Below the pieces are notes generated by a model. It was not told where the DNA came from. It searched no databases and was given only the letters and a program-made list of their open reading frames with translations. From the NCBI GenBank assembly GCA_032622095.1, contig CP136063.1:220365982-220429981 (forward strand): a stretch of 64,000 nucleotides of DNA, given 5' to 3'. This document shows, piece after piece, positions 1 through 10,607 of the stretch; position 1 is the stretch's first letter; every line of letters starts with the position of its first letter. A program made the position numbers and the translations under genes. Source of the stretch: Siphonodentalium dalli (Eukaryota; Mollusca; Scaphopoda; Gadilida; Siphonodentaliidae).

Positions 1-636
1 GATCTGGGGACCTCATTCTGCAAATGACATACACAATATTGCAAGCTTGCTCGCCAGCGAATATAAAGTCATTAACCCTTTCTGTACTAAATAATCATTG
101 ACGAGTACATGTAGTTCTCTCAGGAAATATTAAGATAATAAGTTCAACTGGAGAGGTCTTTTATTAGACTGATAGGAATGTTATCAGTAATCTAGAAGTA
201 GCATATAGCAATAGTTTTTATATGCAAAATCTGATTATTGGAGAATTATTTATAATAACAACAAAGTTTTACATGTAGGCCCTAATTGCTGATTGACATA
301 GAACAATAATTATAATAATATATAAATGAGGCGGTGCCCGTGTGTCTGCGTGGTATGCATCCATGTCTTGCCATCATCTGTTGTCCGCGATGATAACTTT
401 AACAGTAGTCAGTAACACAATTTGATGAAACTTAGCACATGGAATATTTGGATCCATTCAACCATTTCTGGTAGAGTTATGTCCCTTTTCGAATTAGAAT
501 TTGATGATTATTTTGTTGTCTGGATGTTAACTCAAATTATGATTATCCGATACCTTTCAAATTTACTATGTGGATTAATCACACGAAAATACATTGTCAA
601 ACAAAGCCACCTTATTTGGGAACTTGTGGCCTTTTA
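1..636. other. Window start, AT-rich, one MITE end
   Basis: Bases 1-20 (GATCTGGGGACCTCATTCTG) match the end of the GGTGATGC foldback family. The rest, including the short frame at 422-640, shows nothing recognisable. Confidence 0.4.
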
Positions 637-899
637 TTAACCCTTCCTTGGCTGGAGCTTCCTAAAATTTTGCGAAAAACATGTGTGCCAATGCATTCTC
701 TTATATATGTTGAGTCTCTCATATGAGATGCTTATTAAGAGAATGCATGATCCTAACAATATTTACCATGACTATAAGCCAGTGCAATTCTCTGGTATAT
801 GCGAGGCTGCCTATGGGAGACTCGCATATATAAGAGAATTCCTGTCACATGATCTTTAATTCTGCATCTGCTGTGCCGATCCCATCATGGAAGGGATAT
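637..899. mobile_element. Degenerate TTAA-type hairpin MITE
   Basis: The left end is TTAACCCTTCCTTGGCTGGA and the right end is CCCATCATGGAAGGGAT. Two eroded copies of the palindrome lie at about 688-755 and 783-845. This is the most decayed member of the group in the window. Confidence 0.6.
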
Positions 900-1346
900 T
901 GAAGCCACAGCCCGGTTTGTGCTCCATGATAGAAATAATATTATTAGCTTCAGAATTTTTCCAAGTATCGAAATAGTTCGATAAATATCTTAACTACCTT
1001 TCTACGAACATTTTGTAACCCAAAAAGACGCATTGAAGTAATGAAAAATACAACTGTGAGTCTGTGAATACCGTGTTAGGGTACCCCAAACACCAAAAAC
1101 AGCCATTTACAAGAAATGGAACAAAAAAGAACGTTCCATGTGTACTCTACTCCTGATATGGTAGAAATAAAGAGCGTTTATCTTACTTCTGGCGAAAGTT
1201 GAAAATGGCTGAGAAATGGCTGTGACTTTGGCAAAGTGTTTTTCAGAGCATATGAAGCCGGTGCATCAATAGTTTTGGCAGTTCGAATGAGCCATTTACG
1301 TTTAAGGCCCTGAGTCCTTTAATGAGATATTATTTTTTATTTGTAG

Positions 1347-1801
1347 ATGTCCAACGTGTCAGGTCAGTTTCAAAGACCGGTTATCCCTGAAACGTGATCA
1401 GTTGCTGCATATAGACAAGAACCGTGTCAAATTACGTAACTTTTGTGACTATGTGTGTCGGCGATCTGTTTCATTGAGAAAAGATATCGCCCATCTAGCG
1501 GAGCTGTCTTCAATTGTGATGTGTGTCGATTCGAGATGATTGACGAAAATATATTTAGTAGACAATTTCATTCTGAAGATTCACATAATAGGAATGTAGT
1601 TGGAATCTAAATGCAGAGAGGTCAGATGAAACCGTGTTAACAGAGAACTCTGATATTCAAAATAAGAATGAACGACAATGTGACCTTCAAAATAAGGATG
1701 AGAAACACTTTTACGTTCCCCGCTCTAAGCATGTCAGCTTTGAAACTGTGGACCAGCATTGTTACCAGAGTAGTCAGATAAAGTCCCATTCTTTCTATTA
1801 A
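1347..1801 (+). pseudogene. C2H2 zinc-finger exon relic
   Basis: After a good acceptor (TTTATTTGTAG) frame 1 reads CPTCQVSFKDRLSLKR, then QLLH, and later NFCDYVCRRSVSLRKDIAHL, which resembles two C2H2 fingers with degraded spacing. The pattern continues in frame 3 as FNCDVCRFEMIDENIFSRQF followed by HSEDSH, a third finger. Frame 2 then reads an acidic, Asn/Gln-rich tail to a TAA at 1799-1801. Three frames in succession mean at least two frameshifts. It may be a decayed zinc-finger gene or an exon captured by a transposon. Confidence 0.4.
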
Positions 1802-2628
1802 AACGTCAAGGAATATGGATGCTGATGGCGTCGGATGTGAGCGACTTCAGAATATCTTACCATGCAGTTGTCATACAAATACAAAAGTTTAATGATTTCT
1901 CAAATCTCACTATTTGGTGCAACTGTGTGGCTCAATAAGCTAATTCGCACTATTGACATATTCGTGATTTGTATATATGGTCTTTGTGATATATGACACG
2001 ACTACTATGTTGCAAAGTGAAATATCAAGATTCAATTGAGCTATTGATATATTCCACCTTATTTTTTTTCTGGGACTAATCAGAACAAGCTATGTGTATG
2101 TTCTGGTTTTCGCGCACATGAGGCATGCGTTTGTTTATTAGTCTCTTGCGAGAAGTCTGAACTATCGAGGAAAATAACAAATGGATTCATTTGGAGTGGT
2201 ATCTTCCGGAACCATATACACTCAAATCTGTGTACACGAATGTAAAGTTCCCAAATAATTAGATCTGGTTTAATTTGTGCATATCATTTGTTGACTTTCT
2301 GAATGGACATTTTGCATCAGTAGTTGCACTTCTATTGTGGTTTGACATTGGTTGTTAATGTATACACATCGCAACGTCGCTATTTGATACTATTCTAGCT
2401 GCTGTGTTCATTTTCTAACAACTGTTTGGCGTTGTTGAAACGGGTAATAATTTATTAATATTATTGGAAAGAACCAGGAAATCGTATGATGAAGTCAACA
2501 CGTGTCGCATATCTCTAAAACGTCCAGAAAATATGCATCAAGATGATTCTGACTACTCCCAGAGAAAATTTAAATGGTACTAGTCTGAAGTATTTCCAGG
2601 CAGCTAAATAAGGTGCCGGTCATTTGCA
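1802..2628. other. Unassigned AT-rich DNA
   Basis: No frame, repeat or RNA gene could be supported in this stretch. Confidence 0.35.
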
Positions 2629-2822
2629 GAATGAAGTCCCTAAAGGGTGCATTTAGTGATGGAACCCACATAGCAGGCTAGCATCACCAAATTTACCCTC
2701 TGAGGACCTCATAGCTGATCAATTACTAAACAGAATGAGTCCCATTGGATGAATTTGGTGATGCTAGCCCACTATGAGGGGTAGCATCACTAAACTCACC
2801 CTCTGGTGACCTCATTCTTCAA
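2629..2822. repeat. Foldback repeat, GGTGATGCTAGC family
   Basis: Inverted words CATCACCAAATTTACCCTCT and GAATTTGGTGATGCTAGC surround GGACCTC/GAGGTCC-like ends. The same family occurs at 1-20, 5156-5570 and 19590-19880. Confidence 0.55.
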
Positions 2823-2929
2823 AATGTCCAGCACATTATTTTGAGGCCTGATAAATTCTCATTAATATCCCATTTAACATCAAATGGTAATTCAGTTGGT
2901 CACTAAACTCATGATTTATCGCAAATAGA

Positions 2930-3760
2930 TAAATAAACAAATTTTCAACATGACATTTGGGGTTCTAAACACCTCAAAAAAAGTAAGTCCCCCCTAATAT
3001 AAATATGTTAATATGTTATGAAATATGAGATGGATTTTAACGAAACATCATTCAATTGTTTTGTGATATCTGGTTCAGAGCATGCACAGTGTACGAGACA
3101 AGGTCTTGTGGGTTATGTTATGGCCGATTGAGCACAAATTGATTGGAAAAGTGGTGCTTTTCAAAAGCTGCAAAACACTTGACTTAGAGTGAACAATCAC
3201 TCCAGTGTTCCATTGTTCACTCAATTTGCTACTGGCTGTAAATGTGGTCCAAAAGTGACACTTATCCACGATAACATGCGTGTTATCTTCGGGGCCCAAT
3301 GTGCCCACTGCATACCCAGGCCATTCAGGCTAACCACATTAATTTGGAAAGACGCCTTGCAGTAATGCAGTTACATGCTGTGGACGACACAGAGTTATTG
3401 GAATCAGTCTATTTGAAGCCCTTTTTCAGTAAACCATATAGGCATTGAGGTACCAACAGATAAGGATGTTTCAAGCCCGTGCGAGAAATGGGGGGACAAC
3501 AGCACAGCCGAATGACTGATCACTCTATCTGTGTTTTTGCAACTTTTTAAAAGTGGCCCTTTTCCATTCAATTCATGCTCACTCAGCCATATGTCACCTC
3601 ACAGCACAGTGCTTATATCACACTTGATGTCTCTGGTACCTCAAGTCATTCAGAGATTTTCATCAAAATCCATCCAATATCTCATAAAATATTACCGAAT
3701 ATATTAGGGGGGGGACTTTCTTTTTTTGAGGCGTTTACAACAAAATTGGCAAGGGAATGC
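2930..3760. repeat. Old foldback, inverted ends
   Basis: AAAAAAAGTAAGTCCCCCCT near 2977 has its inverse AGGGGGGGGACTTTCTTTTT near 3706, and GATGGATTTT near 3031 has an inverse near 3668. The middle is unrecognised and its short frames show no known domain. Confidence 0.4.
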
Positions 3761-3906
3761 TGGTGAATTTATAAATATCTTTCAAAATTTCACGTTTAAA
3801 ACAAAACCATAAATGAGATTATTGATCCACTGAAAAAATTGTTTGTCCAAAAATATTTATTTTAATGTGACAAATAAATCGACAAGCTACAAGTATGGTC
3901 TGCTAT

Positions 3907-4320
3907 CCTTAAAGGTACTCAATCCGATCCGATGCTCCTACATTACTATTTCTTTGGCTTCGGGGGTAAAAAAATATTCAATTCTAGTCGAGGAAGCCAT
4001 CCATCAAACCTCAGATTGATTAGATATCGATGTTTGAAATGTGCTGTTTCTATGTGTTTTTGGTCCAATCTTTTCTTGTTAATAGTTACAACTTGATTTT
4101 AGATTTATCCATCTTACAACTGCAATTTGTCCGTGTTTAGCGCATCGTCGTCGAAAAGATTGGACCACAAACAATAGAAACAGCACATTTGAAACATCGA
4201 TATCTAATCAATCTGAGCTTTGAGATGGATGGGTTCCTCGACTCGAATCAAATATTTGTTACACCCAAAGCCAAAGAAATAATAACTTAGAAGCATCTGA
4301 TCGGATTGGGTTTCTTTAAA
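3907..4320. mobile_element. Long-armed foldback MITE (AAAGGTACTCAATCCGA)
   Basis: Two arms of about 165 bp are near-perfect inverted repeats. The left begins AAAGGTACTCAATCCGATCC; the right ends GATCGGATTGGGTTTCTTT. A loop of about 75 bp separates them. Related copies lie at 16594-17033, 40374-40843 and 41394-41600. The minus-strand frames here are artefacts of the arms. Confidence 0.8.
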
Positions 4321-4484
4321 ATACTGAATTCTGAAACATATTGTGCCAAAATTCCACCTGACTATATGTAGAATATTTTTCAAGTTTAATGAATAAATGA
4401 TTATCTTTATGCAACATTTTTCTTCTGATTCACCTGTACACAGAATGAAATGCATTTTCAGTGCTGATAATGCAATCTCTGTTA

Positions 4485-5110
4485 CTAGAACCAATTGGTT
4501 CTTGGGCATGTATCCAACAAGGAACCAAATTTATTCTAAATGAAGAACCAATGGTTCTTCGGGGAATGGAGGAGGGGAAATTGGTTCTTGGGGAAGAACC
4601 AAACTGGAACCAATGAAGAACCAGGGATTGGTTCTTGAGGGAGAACCAATGAAGAACCATTTGGTTCATGGGATGAAGAACCAAATTTTAATCATGAAGA
4701 ACCTATTGGTTCCGCCTGGAGGACAAACTTGAAGAACCAAATTTGGTTCTTCAATTTTCTCTGTGAGGAACCATTATTACTCTTGAAGAACCAAATTATT
4801 ATTCCCGAAGAACCAAATGGTTCCACATGAAGAACCAATTATATCAACGAAGAACCAAATATTCAGTCGTGGAGAACCAACTGGTTCTGCGGTGTATAAA
4901 TAATGAAGAACCAAATGGTTCTAGATTTGGTTCTTAATAGTCACAATAATGAGGAACCAAATGGTTCTTGGTTTGGTTCCCGATAAACCCAAATCTGAAG
5001 AACCAAATGGTTCTAGGTCCCCTGAAGAACCAGTTGGTTCTTCATTTGGTTCCGCCTGGAGGACAAGTGGGGAACCAATGAAGAACCATTGGGTTCCAAT
5101 TTTTTCTAAG
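4485..5110. repeat. Degenerate GAACC/GGTTC word array
   Basis: About 620 bp contain roughly 23 GAACC and 17 GGTTC words, many paired as AGAACCAAATGGTTCT palindromes with irregular spacers of 10-30 bases. Two spacers (GGTTCCGCCTGGAGGACAA) are shared at about 4709 and 5050. Open frames here come from the repeat composition and have no recognisable domain. Confidence 0.75.
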
Positions 5111-5149
5111 AGTGTATGTATGCGTGTAGGCCTGAGAATAAGATGCCGG

Positions 5150-5570
5150 TCATATGCAGAATGAGGTCCATAGAGGGTGAATTTTGTGACGCTATCCCGC
5201 ATAGCAGGCTAGCATAACTAAATTAACCCTCTAGGGACCTTATTTTGCTTAGGCCTCAACTTCTATGGAAAGTTTCTTTATTATCTAATTTCTATAGAAA
5301 CTTCTTCACATAGATTCTATTTCTTTTATTGTTTAGTTTCTCTATACCCCCAAATTGGCAGGTGACACATTGCATAATCGAGGTTCCCAGTGGGTGTAGA
5401 TAACAATATTCACCATTTTTGGGAACTTCAATCTGAGTCCATGTCTCACATAGCAGATGAGGCCATGCAGAATAAGGTCACAAGAGGGTGAATTTTGTGA
5501 TGCCAGCCCGCTGTGCGGGGTATTGTCACTAAATTCACACTCTGGGGACCTCATTATGCAATGACAGACA
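5150..5570. mobile_element. Foldback MITE, GGTGATGC family, full copy
   Basis: The ends carry inverted words of the GAGGTCCNNAGAGGGTGAATTT type. The core contains CCCCAAATTGGCAGGTGACA and GAGGTTCCCAGTGGGTGTAG. The same core appears in opposite orientation at 19590-19880. No frame is worth calling. Confidence 0.65.
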
Positions 5571-5650
5571 TACTAAACTCAGACTACGGGGGCGCTGAGT
5601 TACGACCCTTAGTTAGTCTATTAATTTTTTGTTTAGAAACTTCATGACCG

Positions 5651-5914
5651 TTAACCCTTGCACGACTTCAGCTTCCTGAAATGTTTCAAAATCCTTGTGC
5701 CAATGCATGCTCTTATATATGCGAGTCTCCCATAGGGAGCCTCGCATATATTAGAAAATGCATTGGCCTAACAATATTTACCTTGACCTTGTATAAGCCA
5801 GTGCATTATCTTATATATGCGAAGCTCCTAATGGGATACTCCATATGTAAGAGATTGCACTGGCACATGATCTTTAATGCTGCACCAGCACAGCTCCCGT
5901 CGTGAAAGGGTGAA
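5651..5914. mobile_element. TTAA-type hairpin MITE
   Basis: The left end is TTAACCCTTGCACGACTTCA and the right end CTCCCGTCGTGAAAGGGTGAA, with palindromes at 5700-5766 and about 5798-5862. Length and layout match the 45.8-kb element. Confidence 0.7.
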
Positions 5915-5924
5915 CAACAATATT

Positions 5925-6650
5925 TTAATCGAGTTCGAAAGCCAGGGTTATCCGAAATGTTTTAACTGACTTATTATTGCTTCCGGTGTGCAATGTCATG
6001 TACCCTTTTACTGGGCCTAGGACATGGCATCCCCCCCAAAGGCCCCAATTACTCATGGCTGATATATGGGCACCATAAAACAACGTTCCTGCATGTGCAC
6101 ATTCTGAAAGAGCATCGGTGCTTTCTAGTAGTAGTTTAAACACGGTTTATTTCATTTGATTACAAACGTTAACTATACATGTATGCCATTATAATAAATT
6201 AATAACACCTCAATTTGCATAAACTTATGTCTAGTTATAGACATTGATTTCGTCATTGAAGAGTTATCAATAACAAATATAAGAACGGCGTTTATCTAGT
6301 TCTCCATGATCTTCTTAGCGGTGGTGTTTTCGTTTTATATTTGTTTGCATGTTTACCCACTGCAAACACCTTGTGTTCCTTTAAGATGTGGCCTACATAC
6401 ATGTTCCATCCCAAATAAATTTATATAATACGAACCTTTATCCGGATGCTCTCTTCATTCTCGAATCCCACCCATTGATCTCCCCCATACGCAAAGGGAA
6501 CAGACTGGTCTTTGATCCAAACCTCCTGCCACCCCTGCTCCCGGATATTTTCACACACCTTTTATACGAAAAGAAAGGGTATGCTGTTAATTCAACTGGT
6601 ATGGCTCGTTATAGCCCCAAAATTATACAACAAATTCGTCGATATAGCAA
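5925..6650. other. Unassigned; one unrecognised frame
   Basis: A 102-codon plus-strand frame at 6388-6696 reads into the hairpin module at 6661, so its end cannot be native. I do not recognise the peptide. Nothing else is supported. Confidence 0.3.
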
Positions 6651-6660
6651 AAACTCTGTG

Positions 6661-6727
6661 CCAATGCATTCTCTTATATATGCGAGTCGACAATAGGTCG
6701 CCTCGCATATATAAGAGAATGCATTGG
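6661..6727. repeat. Solo hairpin module
   Basis: A near-perfect palindrome of 67 bases whose arms begin CCAATGCATTCTCTTATATA. The centre is CGACAATAGGTCG. GTGCCA precedes it and CCTAAC follows, as in other copies, but no recognisable outer terminus was seen. Confidence 0.75.
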
Positions 6728-7364
6728 CCTAACCATTTTTATATTATTTTTTATAATTGTTAAAAAATGTAAGAAAAAATGAAACAAGAAATTATGGCAT
6801 TGAAATCCATGTAAAAACGGACGACCGTGCAGTGTTGACTTATATGAACGTCAAGATTGAATTAACTATAACTATTTCTTATAACCAATTACGTACACGA
6901 AGTTGGTTGTTTGTGGTAGGGGGATTGGGTCTGTACCTCATAATTATCATATTGTACTCATACATGTATCTTCCAGCCTTTCGATCGTGGCTCCCCGGAG
7001 CCATTTTTTTGACTGGCACATATGCCCATTCTCAATTTGGATGAAATATTAGTTGTACTCGCCTCCACAACCCTTGGCCTTGGTTGGAAATTGGGGTTAT
7101 TATGAGTGAGACCTTGGGTTTACCCCCTCATAATTTGGTTTGTTTGTTTGTTTCAAATCACAACCCAAATCATTAGAATATAAGTAAGGAAGAACATTCA
7201 ATTTCCAAGAACATGTTTTGTTTGTACCTGTACAAATTCTATAGTGATTTTATAGGTTGGGATTTGATCAGTTTGATTACAATTGCATGGAGCTACATTT
7301 ATACCAGCGCGGACTCGGAACCATGCACTATGAAACAACGTCAACCAAACCAAACCTAATGCCC

Positions 7365-8130
7365 CGGTTCCATATTCCCGATTTTCTGTCCCGAATTAGT
7401 ATATTCGGCACAAATTCGGGACCAGACCAAATCGGCAGCATTCGAGAGAATTCTGGACGAGTTTTATTCCAAAAAGCCGCCGAACTGATGCCGAATTGTG
7501 ACAAAATTTAATCGTCCCGAACATTGCCGAGTATTCCGGAATGCTTCCGAATATCTTCCCGAATGATCAAGAATTATCCCGAACTTTCGTGCGAATGGCT
7601 GCCAAATTGCCCAGATTACTACCGACTTACACCGAATTGTTGCCGAATAACCCGAATCAATGCCGAACTGGTACCGAATTGATGCCGAATAGATACCGAA
7701 TTGGTATTCAATTGCTGCCGAACGTCCCGAATCGATGCCGAATTTTGCAGATACACCGGATCTCAGTATAAAAGCAGCCATACATGGCGAATTCGGGAAT
7801 AACCTACCGAATACTGCCGACTACTCCAGAATATCCACCCGAATATTGCCGAATATTGCCGACTACTCCCGAATAGGTGCCGAATTGCTCCCGAATTTCT
7901 CCCAATGATTTACAAATCGGGAGCGATTCGGCTTGGTTCCCGACAGTTTTGAAAAGCGAGTCCAGAATTGTCCCGAATCGACCCCGATAGCACCGATATC
8001 CCCGATCATGTTCGGGGGTAAAAATTCACTGTCCCGACTCGTCCCGAACTTACTCCGTGGACGATTTTTGCAAAATTATGATTCGGGAGTAATTCGGGAA
8101 CATTCGGGGTGGGAAATCGGGGATATGGAA
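7365..8130. repeat. Degenerate CCGAAT word array
   Basis: About 760 bp are dominated by CCCGAAT, TGCCGAATT and the inverse ATTCGGGA, at irregular spacing. GC content is higher than in the surroundings. Frames on both strands (for example 7541-7771 and 7464-7781) reflect the word and look non-coding. Confidence 0.7.
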
Positions 8131-8324
8131 CCGGGGCTTAATGCGAACCATGCCAACATTATGCCTGCTTTGTGTGCTATGTCGCGTCGCTGTCAAAACG
8201 TCAATAACTTTCGCGGGAAAATGCGCGTGCCAATATGACGTCGCTTTGGATACAACATATGACGTAACCTAACAGTTTACGTGAACATGCTTAATTCTAC
8301 TAATTTACTAAACGAAAGTTTATA

Positions 8325-9000
8325 GTTATAAAAAAAGATAAAGATAAATTTATTGACAGATACGACCACTCGAGGCCGATGTCAAACGAGTTCCACAAAT
8401 AAAATGTTATTACAAGTATAGTAACATATATATATATATTAATGTTCAATGTTTGGTGATTCACACCGTTTATGTAGAAAGAGTTGGACCATGTTGCAGA
8501 TGATATTACATGTTTTGGGTTCATCATTTCTCAAGATGATTAAGAATTTCTGTTGGTCAGCCATATTATTAAAGGTCTGAATATTGTCGCTTATTTCCGC
8601 AAATAAACGTTTTCTTAGATTTTTATAAATGGGGCATCTCATAATGAAGTGTTCTTCGGTTTCTACCTCCATTCCACACTTTTTGCAAATTCTCTCATCA
8701 GTGGCTACTTTAGGTCGTTTGTGTCTGCCTTTCTCAATTTCCAAAGTATGGTTGCTGATCCGAAGCTTTGTGAAAGATAATCTGACGGAGAAATTTTTAA
8801 CAAGGTTCAAATATGGTTCTATCTGGTATTTGATTTTCGCCATTCTATAGGTTCGCAACTTGTTTTTACCTGATGGTTTTTCATCGTTGAATATATCTCG
8901 TCTAAAACAGCATACATGATAAATTTTTAAGTTATCACAAATTTTTCTAATTGATTTCAAGGCTTTATCACCACTATCAAAAAGTTCATTATATTTGGGG
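8325..9000 (-). mobile_element. 5'-truncated LINE, C-terminal RT tail
   Basis: A minus-strand frame (8439 to about 9000) reads FRRDIFNDEKPSGKN, then FTKLRISNHTLEIEKGRHKR and a Cys/His knuckle ICKKCGMEVETEEHFIMRC. This is the typical C-terminus of one invertebrate LINE group. The 3' end is a run of TATCT/TTTATC-type repeats (8325-8345 on the plus strand as AAAGATAAAGATAAA). The RT core is missing, as expected for 5' truncation during target-primed reverse transcription. Confidence 0.8.
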
Positions 9001-9307
9001 ACTTCCGATATGAATTATGTTGTTTTCACGAGGTGGCCAAGGAAAATTTGCAGTTTTACGTAAATTTCCGACATTTCCCGAATGACATAGCAACCCGAGT
9101 CCGGTCGACAATATTTATGATTTAAGTCATGATTATTGTTGAAAGAATAAACCATGTAGGCCTAATGCCTTAACGCAATGAATAATGTTATGTTGGCTAT
9201 ATGAAAAGTAACATTTTGTAGTTTTAATTTAATTGCAATGACGTTTCAAGATGGCGGCCCCTCAAATTCAAAATGGCGGCGCCCATGTTCGAAAGCGAAA
9301 ACAATAT

Positions 9308-9376
9308 AAGGACGACCAGCGCATATGTTGCTGTGCAACATATGCGCGGCTGGGCTTCGCCCAGCTGGTCGTCCTT
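9308..9376. other. Perfect three-way-junction palindrome
   Basis: An outer stem AAGGACGACCAG (9308-9319) pairs with CTGGTCGTCCTT (9365-9376). Inside are two perfect hairpins: CGCATATGTTGC/GCAACATATGCG (9320-9346, 3-base loop) and CTGGGC/GCCCAG (9350-9364, 3-base loop). All arms are mismatch-free. It is preceded by two AAGATGGCGGC-like words (9247-9285). It may be a transposon terminus or a structured RNA; I see no ribozyme core. Confidence 0.8.
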
Positions 9377-9810
9377 AAAAAATTAAATGAAAAAAAAACT
9401 GTTAAAGAATGTAAAAATTGATAAAAATTGTGTTTTGTTTAATACGGTAAAATGAGATCGTTTCATTTGTGCCGGTTAAGTTTTTTAATCAACCGTCGCG
9501 TAAAAATTGCACGTGTAGACCATGATAAGAAAATCTACTTGGGGTCTGTCATCGCTCTGAAACGTCCGGTGGCTGGTTTAGGACATGGGGATTTTTGTTT
9601 TATTTCGTGGCCACCAAATAACTAATTCGTGGCCACGAAATAGCTAAATATGCTATTACATAATTTTAATGATTACAACGAAGAGAAAGCAGTGTGTGCA
9701 GTTCTAAAATAGTTTCATGTTAAGATAACGCAATATATACGTTTTCCTGACAGTCACACGTTATTCCGTTTACGATTCCAGAATTTCAATGAAAACAAAT
9801 GGCGCAGGGA

Positions 9811-10075
9811 TTAACCCTTCCAGTGCCAGGGGCCGATCTCATCGGCCCTAATTTACAGTCTGTAAAATCGGCCCTTTAGAAACAAATTCAAAAAAAAAAT
9901 ATTTTGATTTTTTTTTTTTTAGGGTTATTTTTGTTTTTAGTATGCTTAAGCATGCTATAGCGAATGTAAAAACAAACTGGATAAAACCTTAGGAGCATGT
10001 TATCACTCAAAACTATCACCAAGTATTCATAGTAATAATTTTGATGCCCACGAAAAACGTAAGATTCCCTGGCAC
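9811..10075. mobile_element. Possible TTAA element with GGCCGAT hairpin
   Basis: It starts TTAACCCTTCCAGTGCCAGG and a matching inverted word CCCTGGCACT lies near 10065. A short perfect hairpin GCCGATctcATCGGC follows the left end. The right TTAA is lost. Confidence 0.4.
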
Positions 10076-10079
10076 TAAA

Positions 10080-10260
10080 CCTACAAAATAAGTCTGTTAA
10101 AGAATATAAGAAAAAATTATTAAAATTGTAGAAAATTGTAAAAATAATAACAATGATGAAAAATTGTTAGGCCAATGCATTCTCTTATATATGCGAGGCG
10201 ACCTATGGTCGACTCGCATATATAAGAGAATGCATTGACACAGGGTATATTGGTTGATAC
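10080..10260. mobile_element. Right half of composite hairpin MITE
   Basis: AT-rich core sequence (GTTAAAGAATATAAGAAAAA) leads to TTGTTAGG and the palindrome at 10172-10238, then CACAGGGTAT. Together with the 11.4-kb left half this gives two facing hairpins 1.1 kb apart. Confidence 0.75.
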
Positions 10261-10309
10261 AAATATCGGACCTGGCGCCGGGATTACGCGTGATCCGATT
10301 TGTTTTTCG

Positions 10310-10450
10310 AAGTTGTATTTGTTATTATTTAAATGCGTCTTTCCGTGACATATAATGGTATTTGTCGACGTATTTCGATACAGGCAAAAATTCAAAAGCG
10401 AATATTATTAGGTGTATTTTGGAGCGCAAACCGCCATGTGGCTTTAAAAA
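10310..10450. repeat. Solo terminus, CCGCCATGTGGCTTT family
   Basis: ATTATTAGGTGTATTTTGGA followed by GCGCAAACCGCCATGTGGCT matches the right end of the 52.96-54.28 kb element. Confidence 0.6.
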
Positions 10451-10607
10451 ATGCTTCCATAGCGAGAGAATCCGATTAAGATGTCGCTGACGTGACCAAT
10501 TTGTTCACCATTACAGAAAGATCAGTTCATCCAGGCTAAGAATTCAAAATATTTGATATCACTGACTTCATTCATAGTGAACTGGACAATATGTAATATA
10601 GACCAAG

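Noticed and set aside
6388-6696. 102-codon plus-strand gene
   Set aside because: The frame runs into a transposed hairpin module and has no recognisable motif; kept only as a note.
9308-9376. Hammerhead or other self-cleaving ribozyme
   Set aside because: A three-way junction is present, but the conserved CTGATGA and GAAA core sequences of a hammerhead are not.
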